NCBI GenBank assembly: GCA_900404475.1
Contig: OUQQ01000166.1
Span: 1-62,257 of the forward strand
From: Spongospora subterranea
Taxonomy: Eukaryota > Endomyxa > Phytomyxea > Plasmodiophorida > Plasmodiophoridae
Direction of reading: 5' to 3'
Length of the DNA stretch: 62,257 nt
Position 1 is the stretch's first letter; every line of letters starts with the position of its first letter. The notes beneath the pieces were generated by a model. The model ran no database searches and was not told the DNA's origin. It was given only the letters and a program-made list of their open reading frames with translations. The translations under genes and the position numbers were made by a program. Shown here piece after piece: positions 34,491 through 46,402 of the stretch.

Positions 34491-34751
34491 TCAAAGTCTA
34501 CGTGCTAAGGATCCTGAGAATTGTCGTGGTCAGAAGATTACGACCTGGCGATCGAGAGCTAGGATCGCCTCAGCGTACCTGGATATTAACTGAATTGTCG
34601 TTTGCGACAAAAGAAGACACTGTTGGCAAATGTCTGCCACCGTTCAACGAAACAAAGTAACCATTCCGTTGTCGAGGAAATCAAAGAACTACTCACGCCC
34701 GATTGACAGAAATTAATTAACTACAAACGACGGCGATGCTCTTTGATTACT

Positions 34752-36417
34752 TTATTTAAATGCGTTTCGAGAAATGACAAGACGCATAATCTCATTTGTT
34801 CCCTCAAGAATCCGATGACTATAGAGAAACATATAAGATAGATTCACAAAGAAACAGAACTTGAGATCATTACACTCGTATGTCACGAAACAGCTTCTCA
34901 ATGGGATAATCTTTGAGATATCCATATCCACCATGTAACTGAAGGCAATCGTCTACGATTTCGAAGCATGTATCGGTGGCGAACAGCTTCGCCATGGCGC
35001 AAACTGAAGAACGATGAGCGCCTTTAATGTCGATTGTTTCAGCAGCATCCCTGACGATGAGCCGGGATGCATGCAGTTTCGTAGAGAGATCGGCAATCTA
35101 ACCGATCATATTAGTTAGAGCCAGTGGAAGGCACAACTTTCGCAAAACAACCTTGAATTGAATACTCTGAAATGATGATAATGGCTTTCCAAACTGTTTT
35201 CGAACATTGACGTATTCAATGGTTTTGTCTATTGCAAACTGCGCTGCACCTAACGAGCACGACGCTGTAAAAAATCCGACAATTAGCTAATTATGTAGGA
35301 CAAGCCCATCGCATTGAAATAAGACCAATATTAACTCGACCACCATCAAGGGCTTTCATGGCAATTTTGAACCCATCCCCGGGATTTCCGATGAGATTCT
35401 CAGCTGGAACAAACACATCCTCCAAGATGACAGCTGATGTGGGTTGACAATTCCATCCAAGCTGTAACAGGAATATCACATTTTCGACAAAACTTCAAAA
35501 AAGGGTCGAGATCAACCTTCTTTTCTTGAGCTCCAAACGATAGCCCTTCTGTATTTTTAGGAACCAGAAAACACGATATGTTCTGGGATTCTTCCCTACG
35601 TTGCCTGATTTCGTTTGTGCGAGTTGAAAGCGTTATCATGCTTACCTTGCCATAACCAGATAAAAATCGCTAGTACCGCCACCGCTGATAAACGCTTTCG
35701 AACCATTGATCAAGAATCCGTCCTTTTTCCGAGTTGCAGTAGTCGACAACGACGCTGCATCGGACCTGAAGTCACGAGATTAACAATGGATTTGCGACTC
35801 AGGAAAAAAATCATTCGTAAGATTACCCAGATCCTGGTTCCGTCAAGCAATAGGAGATAAGATTATCCATTGAGCATAATGATGGCAGGAGCTGGCGCTG
35901 GGATTCATTTCCAAACTGTAGTTTGAACGATTGAGCTATTGTGAATATGGTTTTGCTGTTTACGATTATTGATACCTGATCGATCATCCATGCACACATA
36001 TTATGAATTGTTAAATAAGCCGTCATCGCTGGGCAGCCGGTTGCAAGAGCCTCAAATATAACCGATGCGTCTTTTCTTGATAAATTACTGCCTCCAACAT
36101 CCTCATTGATATAAATACCTATAAAAAGACTACAATTCAAACGCCGACATTAGCGAACTTCAACGAAATCCACCTCCAAACCCAATTTGGGCACATTTTC
36201 GCAATGTGTCGATTGGAAAGTGCTTTTTCTCATCCCATTCTGATGCGTATGGAGCTATTTCATTCTGGGCGAACGCCAGCGCCGTCTTCTGGAATTCCAA
36301 TTGTTGCTGCGACAGAGAAGACGCCACTACAATATGGCATTAGATGGGACATTTTACTGCACTCGGCGACCACCAACTGCTGAATTGGCTGGACATGAAG
36401 CGTCTTGCGCCCGCCAT
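34752..36417 (-). CDS. ACAD8: isobutyryl-CoA dehydrogenase (acyl-CoA dehydrogenase family 8)
   Basis: This is a minus-strand gene of about nine exons. It starts [20 protein letters not shown], a presequence without acidic residues, consistent with mitochondrial import. Spliced sequence follows ACAD8 closely: [76 protein letters not shown], then the ACAD signature [34 protein letters not shown](V)[10 protein letters not shown] and LDGGRVNI. The catalytic glutamate is in [15 protein letters not shown] near the C-terminus. The enzyme oxidises isobutyryl-CoA in valine breakdown, passing electrons to ETF. Introns are typically about 50 bp. An exon near 35.0-35.1 kb ([19 protein letters not shown]) completes the fold. 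Confidence 0.92.
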
Positions 36418-36861
36418 AATGGGCCTCATAATCCCTGATTGGACACCGAATATATCTCTATTGATTAAGATCTTAACTTACGGACAGGACCACCATTCGG
36501 CCGGCGCCACAGTCCAGTGAACCCCTTTCGGGTGAGTATTCGCGCCAAAGTGTAAATCAAAACAGCATTAGATCCAGGATACTTTACAGCAAGCAACGGT
36601 AAAGATTTGGATGGACACTCGGTGATAAAATTGCATGTTTCTCATCAGCCACGAACAAGGATTCTGTGTATACGCACGATGGACCAGCAAGACTCGTTAG
36701 CATTAATTGCCGAAACGCAGGAATCGCCGATAGGTGTGGACTAATCTGATAGATTGGATCTAATACCATTATGATGCTGGCAGGACTTTATATGATGGGA
36801 ATATCTATGAAGGTGCACGGTAACCACAGTGTAATGTGGGTTGGTAAATAGTGTGGCCCCA
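36418..36861. other. intergenic upstream of ACAD8
   Basis: A 61-codon minus-strand frame (36584-36769) has no family similarity and lacks convincing splice partners. The rest shows nothing notable. It presumably contains the ACAD8 promoter. Confidence 0.4.
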
Positions 36862-37080
36862 TACTAATTGTCTCGAAAACAGAGTTCGTGATTGTTACCG
36901 TGGTGCAGTGTCACGAAAACAGAGTTCGTGATTGTTACCGTGGTNNNNNNNNNNNNNNNNNNNNNNNNNNNNNNNNNNNNNNNNNNNNNNNNNNNNNNNN
37001 NNNNNNNNNNNNNNNNNNNNNNNNNNNNNNNNNNNNNNNNNNNNCAGTGTCACGAAAACAGAGTTCGTGATTGTTACCGT
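36862..37080. repeat. 40-bp tandem repeat interrupted by a 100-N assembly gap
   Basis: A unit containing CGAAAACAGAGTTCGTGATT and GTTACCGTGGT occurs at about 36870-36904, again at 36905-36944, and again right after the gap (37045-37080). The gap is exactly 100 N (36945-37044), the usual placeholder for an unknown length. The array is therefore probably longer than shown and was collapsed during assembly. Confidence 0.92.
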
Positions 37081-37398
37081 ACGGCGCTCCCGAATTCAGA
37101 AAACGCCTTACAGCATACTCTAATTGCTCGAAGGCTGCCAATTGATAACCGGCTGTTGCCGCTTTTGCAGGCTTGGAGGGTTTGGGTTTAGATGCCAGTT
37201 GCGCTCGGCGACGTTCATGATTTACAATTCCCTAGAATTCATTGAGGTCACCCTCAAAGGGAGGTTTGGCAACAAACTCAGCTACTTGTAGTACAGACAA
37301 CTTTCAAGTGCATAATGTTGCGAACCTGTTGTTCTCCGTTGACAAACATTCTTAGGATTTGAGGCCTCAATCGGATTTCGGTTGATTTTTTTGGACTT

Positions 37399-37568
37399 GC
37401 AAATTCGCAAGATGAGAAACTGGCAAAACGTGCGAAGAGCATAATCTGTTTATGTCTTTCCGACGACATCATTGATCTACCAACGGCGCGCAAAGAATGT
37501 CGTCGGAAAGACGTCAACAGATTATGCTCTTCCCACGTTTTGCCAGTTTCTCATCTTGCGAATCTTGC
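37399..37568. repeat. near-perfect hairpin, 70-bp arms and 29-bp loop
   Basis: Arms 37399-37468 (GCAAATTCGCAAGATGAGAA...) and 37498-37568 (...TTCTCATCTTGCGAATCTTGC) are reverse complements with about five differences. Long uninterrupted blocks include AAGAGCATAATCTG and GTCTTTCCGACGACA. The right arm overlaps the 3' end of the unrecognised 251-codon frame. Confidence 0.95.
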
Positions 37569-38306
37569 AAGCGATCGATGATGATGTTGTTTCCGATGAT
37601 GTTTGAGAAACATCAATTGAAGTCCAATTGAAGCCTCAAATCCAAACTCGTGCTCTAAAAACTGGCGGCACTGGTTTATTGCTCCGGTATTTACCTTAGG
37701 ATTTTTCAATCTCCGGTATCTAAGTTGAAACGAGAGAAACGACGTGCGGGCAACTCTCTTAGATGACCAACGTCGAACGGCTTTGTTTTTGTCAACGTTT
37801 TTTTTTAGAAAAGTTTGTTTTAATGGGTTTGACGATATGCCAAAAGCATTTAGTTGCCAAAAAGTCGCGTTGCAGACGATGACTGGACATGAAAGCATTC
37901 CACTATTGCACTTGGGTATCAAACATACTGTACTCGGCAGGAATTGGGAATCGCGTCCATTTTGGCAGAACACAAACACAGTATCTCGATAATCCAAATG
38001 ATTTCTCACCCAAGTGTCGTGAAACCAGCCGCTACCGGTGGCGGTAACTTCCCATACTGCAGTCTGTAGATACACACTACCACAGCCCCGTATCGGTAAT
38101 CCATCCGGAAGCCCCTTGATATGTGGCCAACTGCCAAGGCCGCGAGAGTGCGACACCCCGTTTGGTAATATTTTCAGAACAGCGTGCAAACATTGTGAAT
38201 TAACCGTGGAAATCATCCGCATATATATATTCAGTTTTCGTTGTAAAAGATAATTGTACATGTTGTGAAGAGTTGCAAAACGGAAGTGTTCCAAGTTCCA
38301 AGGCAT
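37551..38306 (-). CDS. unrecognised 251-codon open frame
   Basis: This is a single uninterrupted minus-strand frame starting MPWNLEHFRFATLHNMYNYL at 38306. Its length is unusual for an intron-rich neighbourhood, and its composition (DGLPIRGCGSVYLQTAVWEV, GSGWFHDTWVRNHLDYRD, VFVFCQNGRDSQF) looks like a real protein, perhaps secreted or enzymatic. The C-terminal part is basic (KKNVDKNKAVRRWSSKR) and its end falls in the hairpin arm at 37.5 kb, so the original C-terminus may have been lost. No signal peptide, membrane segment or known motif is clear. It lies 69 bp from the divergently transcribed TRIAP1. Confidence 0.4.
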   Translation of the reverse strand: MPWNLEHFRFATLHNMYNYLLQRKLNIYMRMISTVNSQCLHAVLKILPNGVSHSRGLGSWPHIKGLPDGLPIRGCGSVYLQTAVWEVTATGSGWFHDTWVRNHLDYRDTVFVFCQNGRDSQFLPSTVCLIPKCNSGMLSCPVIVCNATFWQLNAFGISSNPLKQTFLKKNVDKNKAVRRWSSKRVARTSFLSFQLRYRRLKNPKVNTGAINQCRQFLEHEFGFEASIGLQLMFLKHHRKQHHHRSLARFAR

Positions 38307-38375
38307 ACATTACAAGCTGTTCAAAAGTTGAGGGCTACGGCAAACCACGGCATCATTGTATAACTTGGTGCCGTC

Positions 38376-38669
38376 ATGATTGGATTCGATAAAGAATGCG
38401 AACAGGCTAAGAAGGAATATGATCAATGCTACCATAAGTGGTACAGGGAAGATCTTCTCGGTCGCGGTGATACCAGCGAGCCGTGCCCTTGCGAATTTGA
38501 GGCGTATCGGAATTGCTATATGGTAGGCGTAATTGGAAGTGATCAACAGATGCGTATCAGCTGACGGAATCATATCTGTAAGGCCGCTGTTAAGCGCACC
38601 ATGGAAATGATCGAAGCTAAAAGACAGCCGCACCATGATGCAGTTGGAGCGAAACAGAGCACAACATAG
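38376..38669 (+). CDS. TRIAP1: TRIAP1/Mdm35-like twin CX9C protein
   Basis: Two exons, 38376-38522 and 38583-38669, joined over a 60-bp intron, encode 77 residues, the usual size. The sequence contains two CX9C helices. The first is CEQAKKEYDQC, followed by YHKWYREDLLGRGDTSEP. The second is CPCEFEAYRNC. EYDQC...W...FL..G.....PC...F..Y..C is the TRIAP1/Mdm35 pattern. The protein sits in the mitochondrial intermembrane space, is oxidised through Mia40, and partners with Ups1/PRELI proteins to carry phosphatidic acid between membranes. The second exon supplies the basic C-terminal helix (AAVKRTMEMIEAKRQ). Confidence 0.9.
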
Positions 38670-38726
38670 GGGGGATTTGTTGACGAGATATTCGTTCATC
38701 TGCCAGTGAAAACGATAAAGTATTTT

Positions 38727-40317
38727 TTACTGGGCAACTTCGCCCTTTTCAACTATAACCTGGGGCGTGGGTACTAGACTTCGGCTTTGGCTACGAACTT
38801 CGAGGACCCTCTTTGCGACTTCCTGCACGTATTCAATGAGATCGAACGGGGCAGCATTGTCGTTATTCATGGTGCGCATGACCGAGTTGAGTTTGTCTTG
38901 CGAAAATCCATCAGAGGCAACAATGTCCATTATGAATGCTTTGCTGCCTGAATATGGATTACTATGAAAGCGTTCCTTAACCAAAATGTGATTCTTTTTA
39001 CCATTGAAATCGCATGGAACCGCGATGGTGCATGTTACTTTAGCCTCAGGAACGGCAATAATTATTGACCTGGGTGTCTCTGTCCCTTGATATACATCTA
39101 GTAACTTCTGAATACGGTTGCTTCGTTCTGCAGCTGCTTCGATTCGGGCCCGGACTTCACTTACGAGGAATGATAAACCCTCTTCCCGACAAGCGACACA
39201 CCATTCTACAATGTCCTCGATAGAGATATCGCCGGATGGCGACAGCATCGCATCGGCGACTGTGCAATCCTCATGGTCGAGTCGGATGATCAAATTACGC
39301 TTTTCAGGAATCAATTCAACGACGACGTCGTCGCCATCTTGAGAGACAATGCGAAGGCCACTAAGGAACCCTATAATTTCGGTGATGCCATTACACAGAC
39401 TCTGGTCTGTCTCAAGTTGTTCGGCATCTCGAAGCGAGCCAGGGGTTTCTCCCTGATTGATAGATAATGAAGGAATCTGCTGCGCAAGCGCTCCGCTTTT
39501 CCACTCAAGTTGTTCTACTTCGTCTTTCAATTGTTGAATAGAAACGGTCAACTCTTGGATAACACCGACTTGGGCGGCAAGTACAGTGTTGCACGCCGAC
39601 TCTGAATCTTCGGCGAGAACTTCAGGATTCACTCGTCCAAAGCGCTCCATATTGGTCTCAACAGCACGTTCATCGGCTGCTTTCTTATGCATCGCGGCGA
39701 CTTCCGCGGCTGCAGATTGCCTGAGGCTCAATGTATGATACTGCCGCATGACAACTTCGCAAAGGACATTGATTTCTTTTTCAAGATGCGAAACTTCATT
39801 TCTCGATGCCTATGATTGATCAATGTGCTGTTTTTAAACGGGACAATTTTTTGCACCTTAAATCTTGCTTTGGTTTCAACGCATTTAGCTTCAAGCTCCT
39901 GTAAAGCTTCATCCGATAGTCCCGTGTTTTCTTTGCATATAGCTTCCAAAAACCCTACTTACTATTAACAATACTTAACCTATACCCTAAGCATAGATTG
40001 ATACCTTGTTTAGTTTCTAATTCGCAAATGCTGAATCTAAGAATTCGAAAGCGTCAAATTGATTTATGATAAATGATGGTTAGCAGAACCAACTTAATCT
40101 TAGCGAAAGATTCACGGCACTGAGAAAGCTCCTCATTGAGACTATTATCATCTGGCACAAGTTTGATAAGGTCAGGAAAATGAAGCTCATTTGAAGTGGA
40201 ATCCAAAGTAGGAACTTCATCAGCCGACGTTGGTCTAAAAGCAGATTTTAAGTTTGAAATCTGATACGATTTTAGGGTCTTCTACCTAGCCGCCGCCGGC
40301 GCTTGTCCAGGATTCAT
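38727..40317 (-). CDS. coiled-coil protein with possible RWD-like C-terminal domain
   Basis: This minus-strand gene of about four exons starts MNPGQAPAAARPTSADEVPT (first intron after AAAR) and ends VIVEKGEVAQ at 38727. The middle is coiled coil: LSDEALQELEAKCVETKARF, EVAAMHKKAADERAVETNME, GVIQELTVSIQQLKDEVEQL. The last 200 residues form a globular domain with alternating strands and helices (DIVEWCVACREEGLSFLVSE, RSIIIAVPEAKVTCTIAVP, SQDKLNSVMRTMNNDNAAPF). This architecture resembles kinetochore proteins such as the Sos7/Kre28/ZWINT group, but I recognise no diagnostic motif. The name is deliberately left empty. Confidence 0.55.
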
Positions 40318-40542
40318 GAAGAACGACTCCAAACACAGCTGGCAGTTCTCCCGACAGATTTCTTCTATTGTGAAAGCACATGGCGCATTTTACCTACAGT
40401 AGGAACGTCGATAGGCATGCGACATGTTGATGGGCTGCAGTCACTGTTAGAGATGGCGCGTTATTTGATGACACCAAAGATTGAGTGCGCGCAAAGCAAA
40501 ATGGGCCTGTCTTCGGTCCGGTAAGAAAAAACTCCTAACAGT

Positions 40543-42597
40543 TTATAGATTAAATAAAGCAATAATCTCGTCCATCTTTTTGATGTAATTGGTGTGACTA
40601 CTGCCAACGATTCCGTTTATATCAATGTTTTCAACTTTGGGGTGATCTATGGACTCAAGGCCGCAAGCGGATACTGATGCAGTGACGGCCCGATAGACGT
40701 ATTTCAATACCCTAGGTTGCAACAAATTTGGAAAGGCATGTACCATTGACTACTAAATCACAAACCAATCACTAGGAGAATATGCGTTGACGAACCTAAA
40801 GCGGATATTAGCGAGAAAAGATCAGGAACATTCTGTTGCAAAACGAGTATACCTTCCAGCAACTACGCGAACAACACCATCCCAATTCGATGACCAGTAT
40901 GGGCATCCAAGTAAAAACACATCTTGTACAATTCCGAATCCGTTATTAATCGCTAAGAATTCTAGAGCACGAACGATGATTCGAGCGCCAGCGGAGAACC
41001 CAATAAGCGACACCGGCCGATTTCCATGAACTCGTTGCAAAAGGACTTGGCCAAGTTCTTCTCCAGCCTGATCGGACTGCCCAAAAACTTCGAAACCGAC
41101 TAAGTGCATTTAACTGTCAAAAAATACCTTCGATATAAGCACGGCCCAGGGGTTGTCAATCAAATAACCAGCAGATAAAACAGCTGCAGGAACAGCCATT
41201 GCAGTCATAACAGCGCCGAACTGATAATGAATAAACAACCGTCGATGTATAGGATATACGGCCTACAATAGTTTGTTTTAAGCCTTCAGTAAGGACAAAA
41301 GAGCTTGCTTGAGCCCCAATAAAATCAGTTACTGCTTTACCAGCATTAATCAGGGTTTGGGTCTCCCACTAGTACTACCATGAACATTGCAACATAGAAC
41401 AGCGAAATAACGTTTTACATCGAGACAAAATATGTCTTGTGAAATATCATTGAAAACCTCGTTAAGTGGTTCCCAGATAACAGGATTGCTAGTTTCATTA
41501 GGAATAAATATCCCTGAAATGCATAGGATGACGTGGATTGATCCATCTTTGCAAATCGTTAGGCCTCAGTCAAAAGTTAATACCAAATTACAGAACAAAC
41601 CTGAACTGATTGGAGTAAATTCAAAGTTAGATAATGCGCCCACCCTCCGATGCATCTTGTAAGAAGCAAGCCCCCCTACAAAAAACTGTAACAAGAACCA
41701 CAAACGTTATTGTTAGGTTCTCGTCTTACCTCCACCAACTCCAAAAAGTCCAGTTACGATAGCTGCCCCAGTAGCTGAACATAACCTTCTTTGAAATTTA
41801 GTTGACTTAGCCTTACCATAACATACCTGAGCCTAGAAACGTTCCAATGGATGTAATTCCTAGGGCGGAAACGCCGATACCGAGGGCGGGAGCGGCTAGT
41901 CTAAAAAAACCTCAAATAACCAACAGACTTGACAAAACCAAACGTTCTTCAATACCCTCCTGTTAAAACCATTAAACCTGCTCCAACTGCAGCTGCAGCC
42001 CCAACCTTGAAAACGGTAAGCGAGTAATAAAGTATTGAGGTAACAAACTTGCCTTCATCCACTTTTTGATTTGTTTCTTGCTCTGAGAGCCTGGAATCGT
42101 CGACTCCTTCGCACTTTCGAAAAGTACTCCAATATATATTGATTCCTCAATACAAACCCAACGCCTTGAAAATGCATCAGACGTGGACGTAACTCAAGAT
42201 GTGAAATTACTCACTTGGGAATTCCAAGCGCTACTGCAACAGTAAATAATGATACTCGAACGCGAGCATCATATGATTTGAATCGAAGCAGGCAGAAATG
42301 TAGAAGGATGAGTAGAATACGAGCCCTTCCGTTTGGATCAGTTATCATAAGATCTTCGATAAACGGATTGACGTCGTGAGGTTGTTCAAGAAGCGGAACC
42401 GTGGTCATTGCCCACGTCGTATCTTGCGGGAGTTTCAAATAATCGGAAAGGTCTGTGAGCACTGGCTCACCGAACTCCGATGAGCAGCATAACGATCCGG
42501 CAAATATATACAAAATGCATTGGCGCTGGCGAGCGCTAAGGTGATCTATGGATATTGTATCGGCGTTAACCGGTAGGGGTTCCAGATCGCCAAGCAT
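40543..42597 (-). CDS. TMCO4: TMCO4/DUF726-family membrane-associated alpha/beta hydrolase-like protein
   Basis: This minus-strand gene of many small exons starts MLGDLEPLPVNADTISIDHL at 42597 and ends EIIALFNL at 40543. The N-terminal helical region ends in RFKSYDARVRVSLFTVAVAL, like the GYDAR.R segment of the family. Glycine/alanine-rich membrane segments follow in short exons at 41.8-42.0 kb (AAAAVGAGLMVLTGG, GVSALGI). The C-terminal hydrolase-like domain shows RPVSLIGFSAGARIIVRALE with the nucleophile elbow G-F-S-A-G, then GIVQDVFLLGCPYWSSNWDG. It finishes GLESIDHPKVENIDINGIVG and SSHTNYIKKMDEI. Family members include human TMCO4 and yeast Mil1/YFL034W; the latter is linked to AP-1. The AP-1 mu gene is the next gene, transcribed divergently. 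Confidence 0.82.
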
Positions 42598-43282
42598 GAT
42601 ACACCGAGACCATAAATGACACTCCAACCAAAACTAATCGGCTATGACGATATTGAACCGTCTCATCCACAAATAGGGAATACCGAATACCGTATTGCAC
42701 ACTGCGTAACAAACCATGAGAGTCATTTCAGACCAAAAATATAGCAATAGGCACCAGACCGCTATGAGGTGAAAAATGCCAACCCCCTCGATAATAATAT
42801 TTGAAACTCTTGGTTGTTTTTTCTAACCCGAATCGAGAATTCCGTCAGAGATTTGTCAGGAAATCTTAGGTTGCCTCGTGATTATCAAGGCTGTAAATGG
42901 AGTGTTGAATTGTTTGCGAACTATGTCTATGTATTCTGTGGCTAGAGATGGTCTACCTTTTCGATTATCAAAGAACAATCGCAGATCATTAATTATCGGA
43001 AGTTTCCGGCCACCGCACAATTTTTCGACAATTTCAACTTCCAATTGTGTACACTTTCAGTGACGGCATGACAGTGCGCAACCCTGTTAGAGTCTGTTTT
43101 TTTTTTCAACTGAACAACTGTACCTGCATTCTCATTCTAAGTGGAGTTATGTGCAGTATTCCCTAATCCTTGATCCAATACCTCCTGTCGACAAAATAAC
43201 AACTCACAAACTTGACGACTGAGACTCAAATCAGTTATTGTCATCGACTTTTGGGGAAGCGTCATTTCCACCCCCAAGGCCG
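42598..43282. promoter_or_regulatory. 685-bp divergent region between TMCO4-like and AP-1 mu genes
   Basis: The genes face away from each other. Frames on both strands at 42856-43063 (minus KLCGGRKLPIINDLRLFFD; plus GLPFRLSKNNRRSLIIGSF) overlap, and neither matches a family or joins an exon of a neighbour. There is a T-rich run at about 43100. No specific site can be assigned. Confidence 0.4.
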
Positions 43283-45084
43283 ATGGTGGTCTCGGCAGTA
43301 TTCATCATGGATGTGAACGGCAAAGTCATCATTTCTCGTAACTATCGAGGGGATATCCCTATGACCGTCGCCGAGAACTTCAGACAGCTCTTGTATTTAT
43401 CGTCGAGCATTACCATGCTGACAATCAGCTTATCGATAACATCATTGATTAGGTTGTCAGCCGAGGAATCAAATCCGCTAACCCCAGTAATATCTCAAGA
43501 TGATGGCACCAGCTTTATCTACATCAAACATTCAAACCTATTGCTTGTCGCCGTGACTAAACGCAACGCTAATGCGCTGATGATTTTGACATTTCTGTTA
43601 AGATAGCTCGTCTGTGATATTATTTGTATTAATTTTGGCGTCCAGATACTCACTGGTTAAAGTCATGATTGATTATTTCCGTGTCCTGGAGGAAGAGTCC
43701 ATTAGGGACAACTTCGTCATTGTTTATGAGTTAATGGATGAGACAATGGATTTTGGCTATCCCCAGCATACTGATTCACAATTATTGAAGAAGTAATGAA
43801 CTTGATTCGTTTTCTCAGTTTTACTGAGCTGAATATGTTGTTTTTTGTTTAGATATATAATGAACGAAAGCCATAAAATGGAGGTCAGACCACCCGTTGA
43901 GCTGACAAATGCTGTCAGTTGGCGTGTTGAAGGAATCAAATACAAGAAAGAAGAGGTGTGTAGTAACTTCGTGTCAACACTAATATCTTGACTCGGGGTT
44001 GTCAGGTATTCCTTGATGTCATAGAAAAGCTAAATCTTTTAGTGTCCAACACTGGAACAGTATTGCACTCGGAGATCATTGGAACGTTGAAAATGAAGTC
44101 ATTTCTCAGCGGAATGCCAGAACTAAAGCTGGGATTAAATGATCGCCTGCTTTTTCAATCGCGAAATCCAAGTATATCATGTTCTTTAGAATGAGGTTTC
44201 AAATTTTTTGATTAAGATAATGACAGATGTTGCTTCGAAAACGGTTGAAATGGATGATATCCGATTCCATCAATGTGTTCGCTTAGCTCGCTTTGAGCAA
44301 GATCGTACAATATCGGTATTGTTTGATAGTTTTAAACTCCCAAATCATCAACTGTCTTCATAGTTTATCCCCCCTGACGGGGAGTTCGAACTAATGTCGT
44401 ACCGATTAGACACTCAGGTCGTGGACTTGTTAACCGAATTCCTCCCTGTTACTTACAAAGCGTTTAGGTCCGTCCTTTGTTTTGGATCGAATGTAAGGTA
44501 CAACCGCATTCCAAAAGTCGTGTCGAATACATGGTCAAAGCGAAATCTCATTTCAAGAGAAAAAGCACTGGAAATGATGTCAAAATTATAATCCCTGTAC
44601 CATCGGTTAGTAGCTGTAAAGAACGCTTTAGCAATGCATTAAGGGTATGTTAGGATGCCGACTCGCCTCACTTTAAGACCAGCATAGGCTCATGCGAATA
44701 CATCCCAGAGAAGAACTGTATTGTTTGGAATATAAAACAATTTCCGGGTTAGCGATGTCGTCGTCCTTCTTCACTGAATGCTCTGCTCATCCATATATTT
44801 TGCTAGGCCAAAGAGAATTTCTGATGCGAGCTGAAGTTGGATTACCGTCTGTTCAGGCCGAGGACTCCACTGACAATCGACCACCAATTCGAGTGGAATT
44901 TGAAGTATTTACGAAGATCTACTTGCCATTTCGTCCTCACATTTTTTGTATTTAGATCCCATACTTTACTGTTTCTGGTATTCAAGTACGTTACTTGAAA
45001 ATCATCGAAAAAAGCGGGTATAAAGCCTTCCCGTGGGTTAGATACATTGCTCAAAACGGAGATTATTGTCTTCGAATGGGTTGA
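43283..45084 (+). CDS. APM1: AP-1 clathrin adaptor complex, mu subunit
   Basis: About nine short exons on plus run from MVVSAVFIMDVNGKVIISRN to IAQNGDYCLRMG, stop 45082-45084. The longin domain has RNYRGDIPM, TSFIYIKHSNLLLVAVTKRN, and EEESIRDNFVIVYELMDETM with MDFGYPQHTDS. The linker and mu homology domain follow: AVSWRVEGIKYKKEE|VFLDV, FLSGMPELKLGLNDRL, IRFHQCVRLARFEQDRTIS, FIPPDGEFELMSYRLDTQ. Spliced blocks then give HSKSRVEYMVKAKSHFKRKS, REFLMRAEVGLPSVQAEDS and SGIQVRYLKIIEKSGYKAFP. The match to AP-1 rather than AP-2 is through SAVFIMD, MDFGYPQ and the signature WVRYIAQNGDY. The subunit reads YxxPhi sorting signals at the trans-Golgi and endosomes. Confidence 0.94.
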
Positions 45085-45141
45085 TTATGCCATTTCAATA
45101 TACGTACTGCCAGCTTAACCTACTATAATTGTTATGATTGA

Positions 45142-46218
45142 CTATTGAAACCATCCGAGTTTAATTTGAAACATTGCAGGCCATTGCTTTCCCGCTATGA
45201 TCAACTTATCAGTGGGCTTGTGATATGCTATTCCATTTAGAACCGAGTTATGTTTTGTTTCTAAACCTCGTTCCGCCATAGAGTCGACAATCCCTGATAA
45301 ATCATGATACTGTTGGATCGAGCCAGTCTTCGGGTCTATTACAATAATCATGTTCGTCATCCATACGTTCGCAAACACCTAAATACTTTAAACACACACA
45401 GCCTGGATCTGATACAAAAACGCTCTTCCATACCTTGCCATCAATGAACTCTAACTCATTGATCTTATCAACAGGGGTGGTTAATCCTTGTTTAGAAATC
45501 GATTGTACCTGTAAACGATTTAGGGTTGATACAATCAACAACTCTCAAGTATTACTTCAATCTTTCCAATGAGGTTGAAATCGCTTTCAGAATAAAAATA
45601 TAAGAATGATGAACCATTGCTGATAATGAATCTGTGTGATAAGGGATCATGGCAGATGCCCCATCCATCAATGTTGATGTAATATTGGCGGGCGATATCA
45701 AGAGTGTTCTTGTTGTAAACTAGTACAATATGTTCCCGCCAAGTCAGCTGGTACACTAGTTCTTTAAATACGGTTAGACCTTCGCCGAAATAAGTTGAAT
45801 TCAAAGCCGTTTCGGCCAAAATATCCCCAGTGTAAATATCCCATTTCCTAACAACCGACTTGCCATATAAACCGGTGCTTTCGTAAACCGTTCGCCCTTC
45901 TAAATCGGAATTGTCAAATTCCAGGCCTTGAAGAAAAGCTATTGAAACTATGAATAAACACTCAAAGTATGGGATTTAATGTAGCAAACCGGTGGGGTCA
46001 TGGGCGAACTCTTTGACGATTTTATATGGAAGAGCCTTTGAGCTAACAACATCGGAAATTTTCAGGTGCGATGATGCTAGATATATGACAATGCAAACGA
46101 ATGCGATAGCAGCAATTCCCAGAATGAGGAAGACTCTGTTAGATCGCATGTGTGATATTCGTGGTTGATGAGGGTCTAGCGAGTTTTGCGGCCGTGGCTT
46201 TTTCCTATTCCTCACCAT
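45142..46218 (-). CDS. glutaminyl-peptide cyclotransferase, plant/fungal propeller type
   Basis: Four minus-strand exons run from MVRNRKKPRPQNSLDPHQPR (46218) to AMFQIKLGWFQ (45142). A basic cytoplasmic N-terminus is followed by one membrane anchor (VFLILGIAAIAFVCIVIYLA), so the enzyme is a type II membrane protein facing the secretory lumen. Five-bladed propeller landmarks are FLQGLEF, TVYESTGLYGKSVVRKWDI, YFGEGLTVFKELVYQLTW, DGWGICHDP, ISNGSSFLYFY, INELEFIDGKVFANVWMT and NSVLNGIAYHKPTDKLIIAG followed by KQWP. The enzyme makes N-terminal pyroglutamate on secreted peptides. Introns are 47-59 bp. Confidence 0.9.
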
Positions 46219-46402
46219 TACTTTGAATAATCATAAGACCGTGGGATGATTCACATTATTCATCTAAATTCAACTACACTCTGAACAAATTTTCTCGTGA
46301 ATCTTGCCAACATAGATATTTATTTGCCCTAAGATCAACAGGGACGATTGAGAACCCACAAATTCAAAACAATATTGGACCAAAGAGACAAATGATCATA
46401 TA

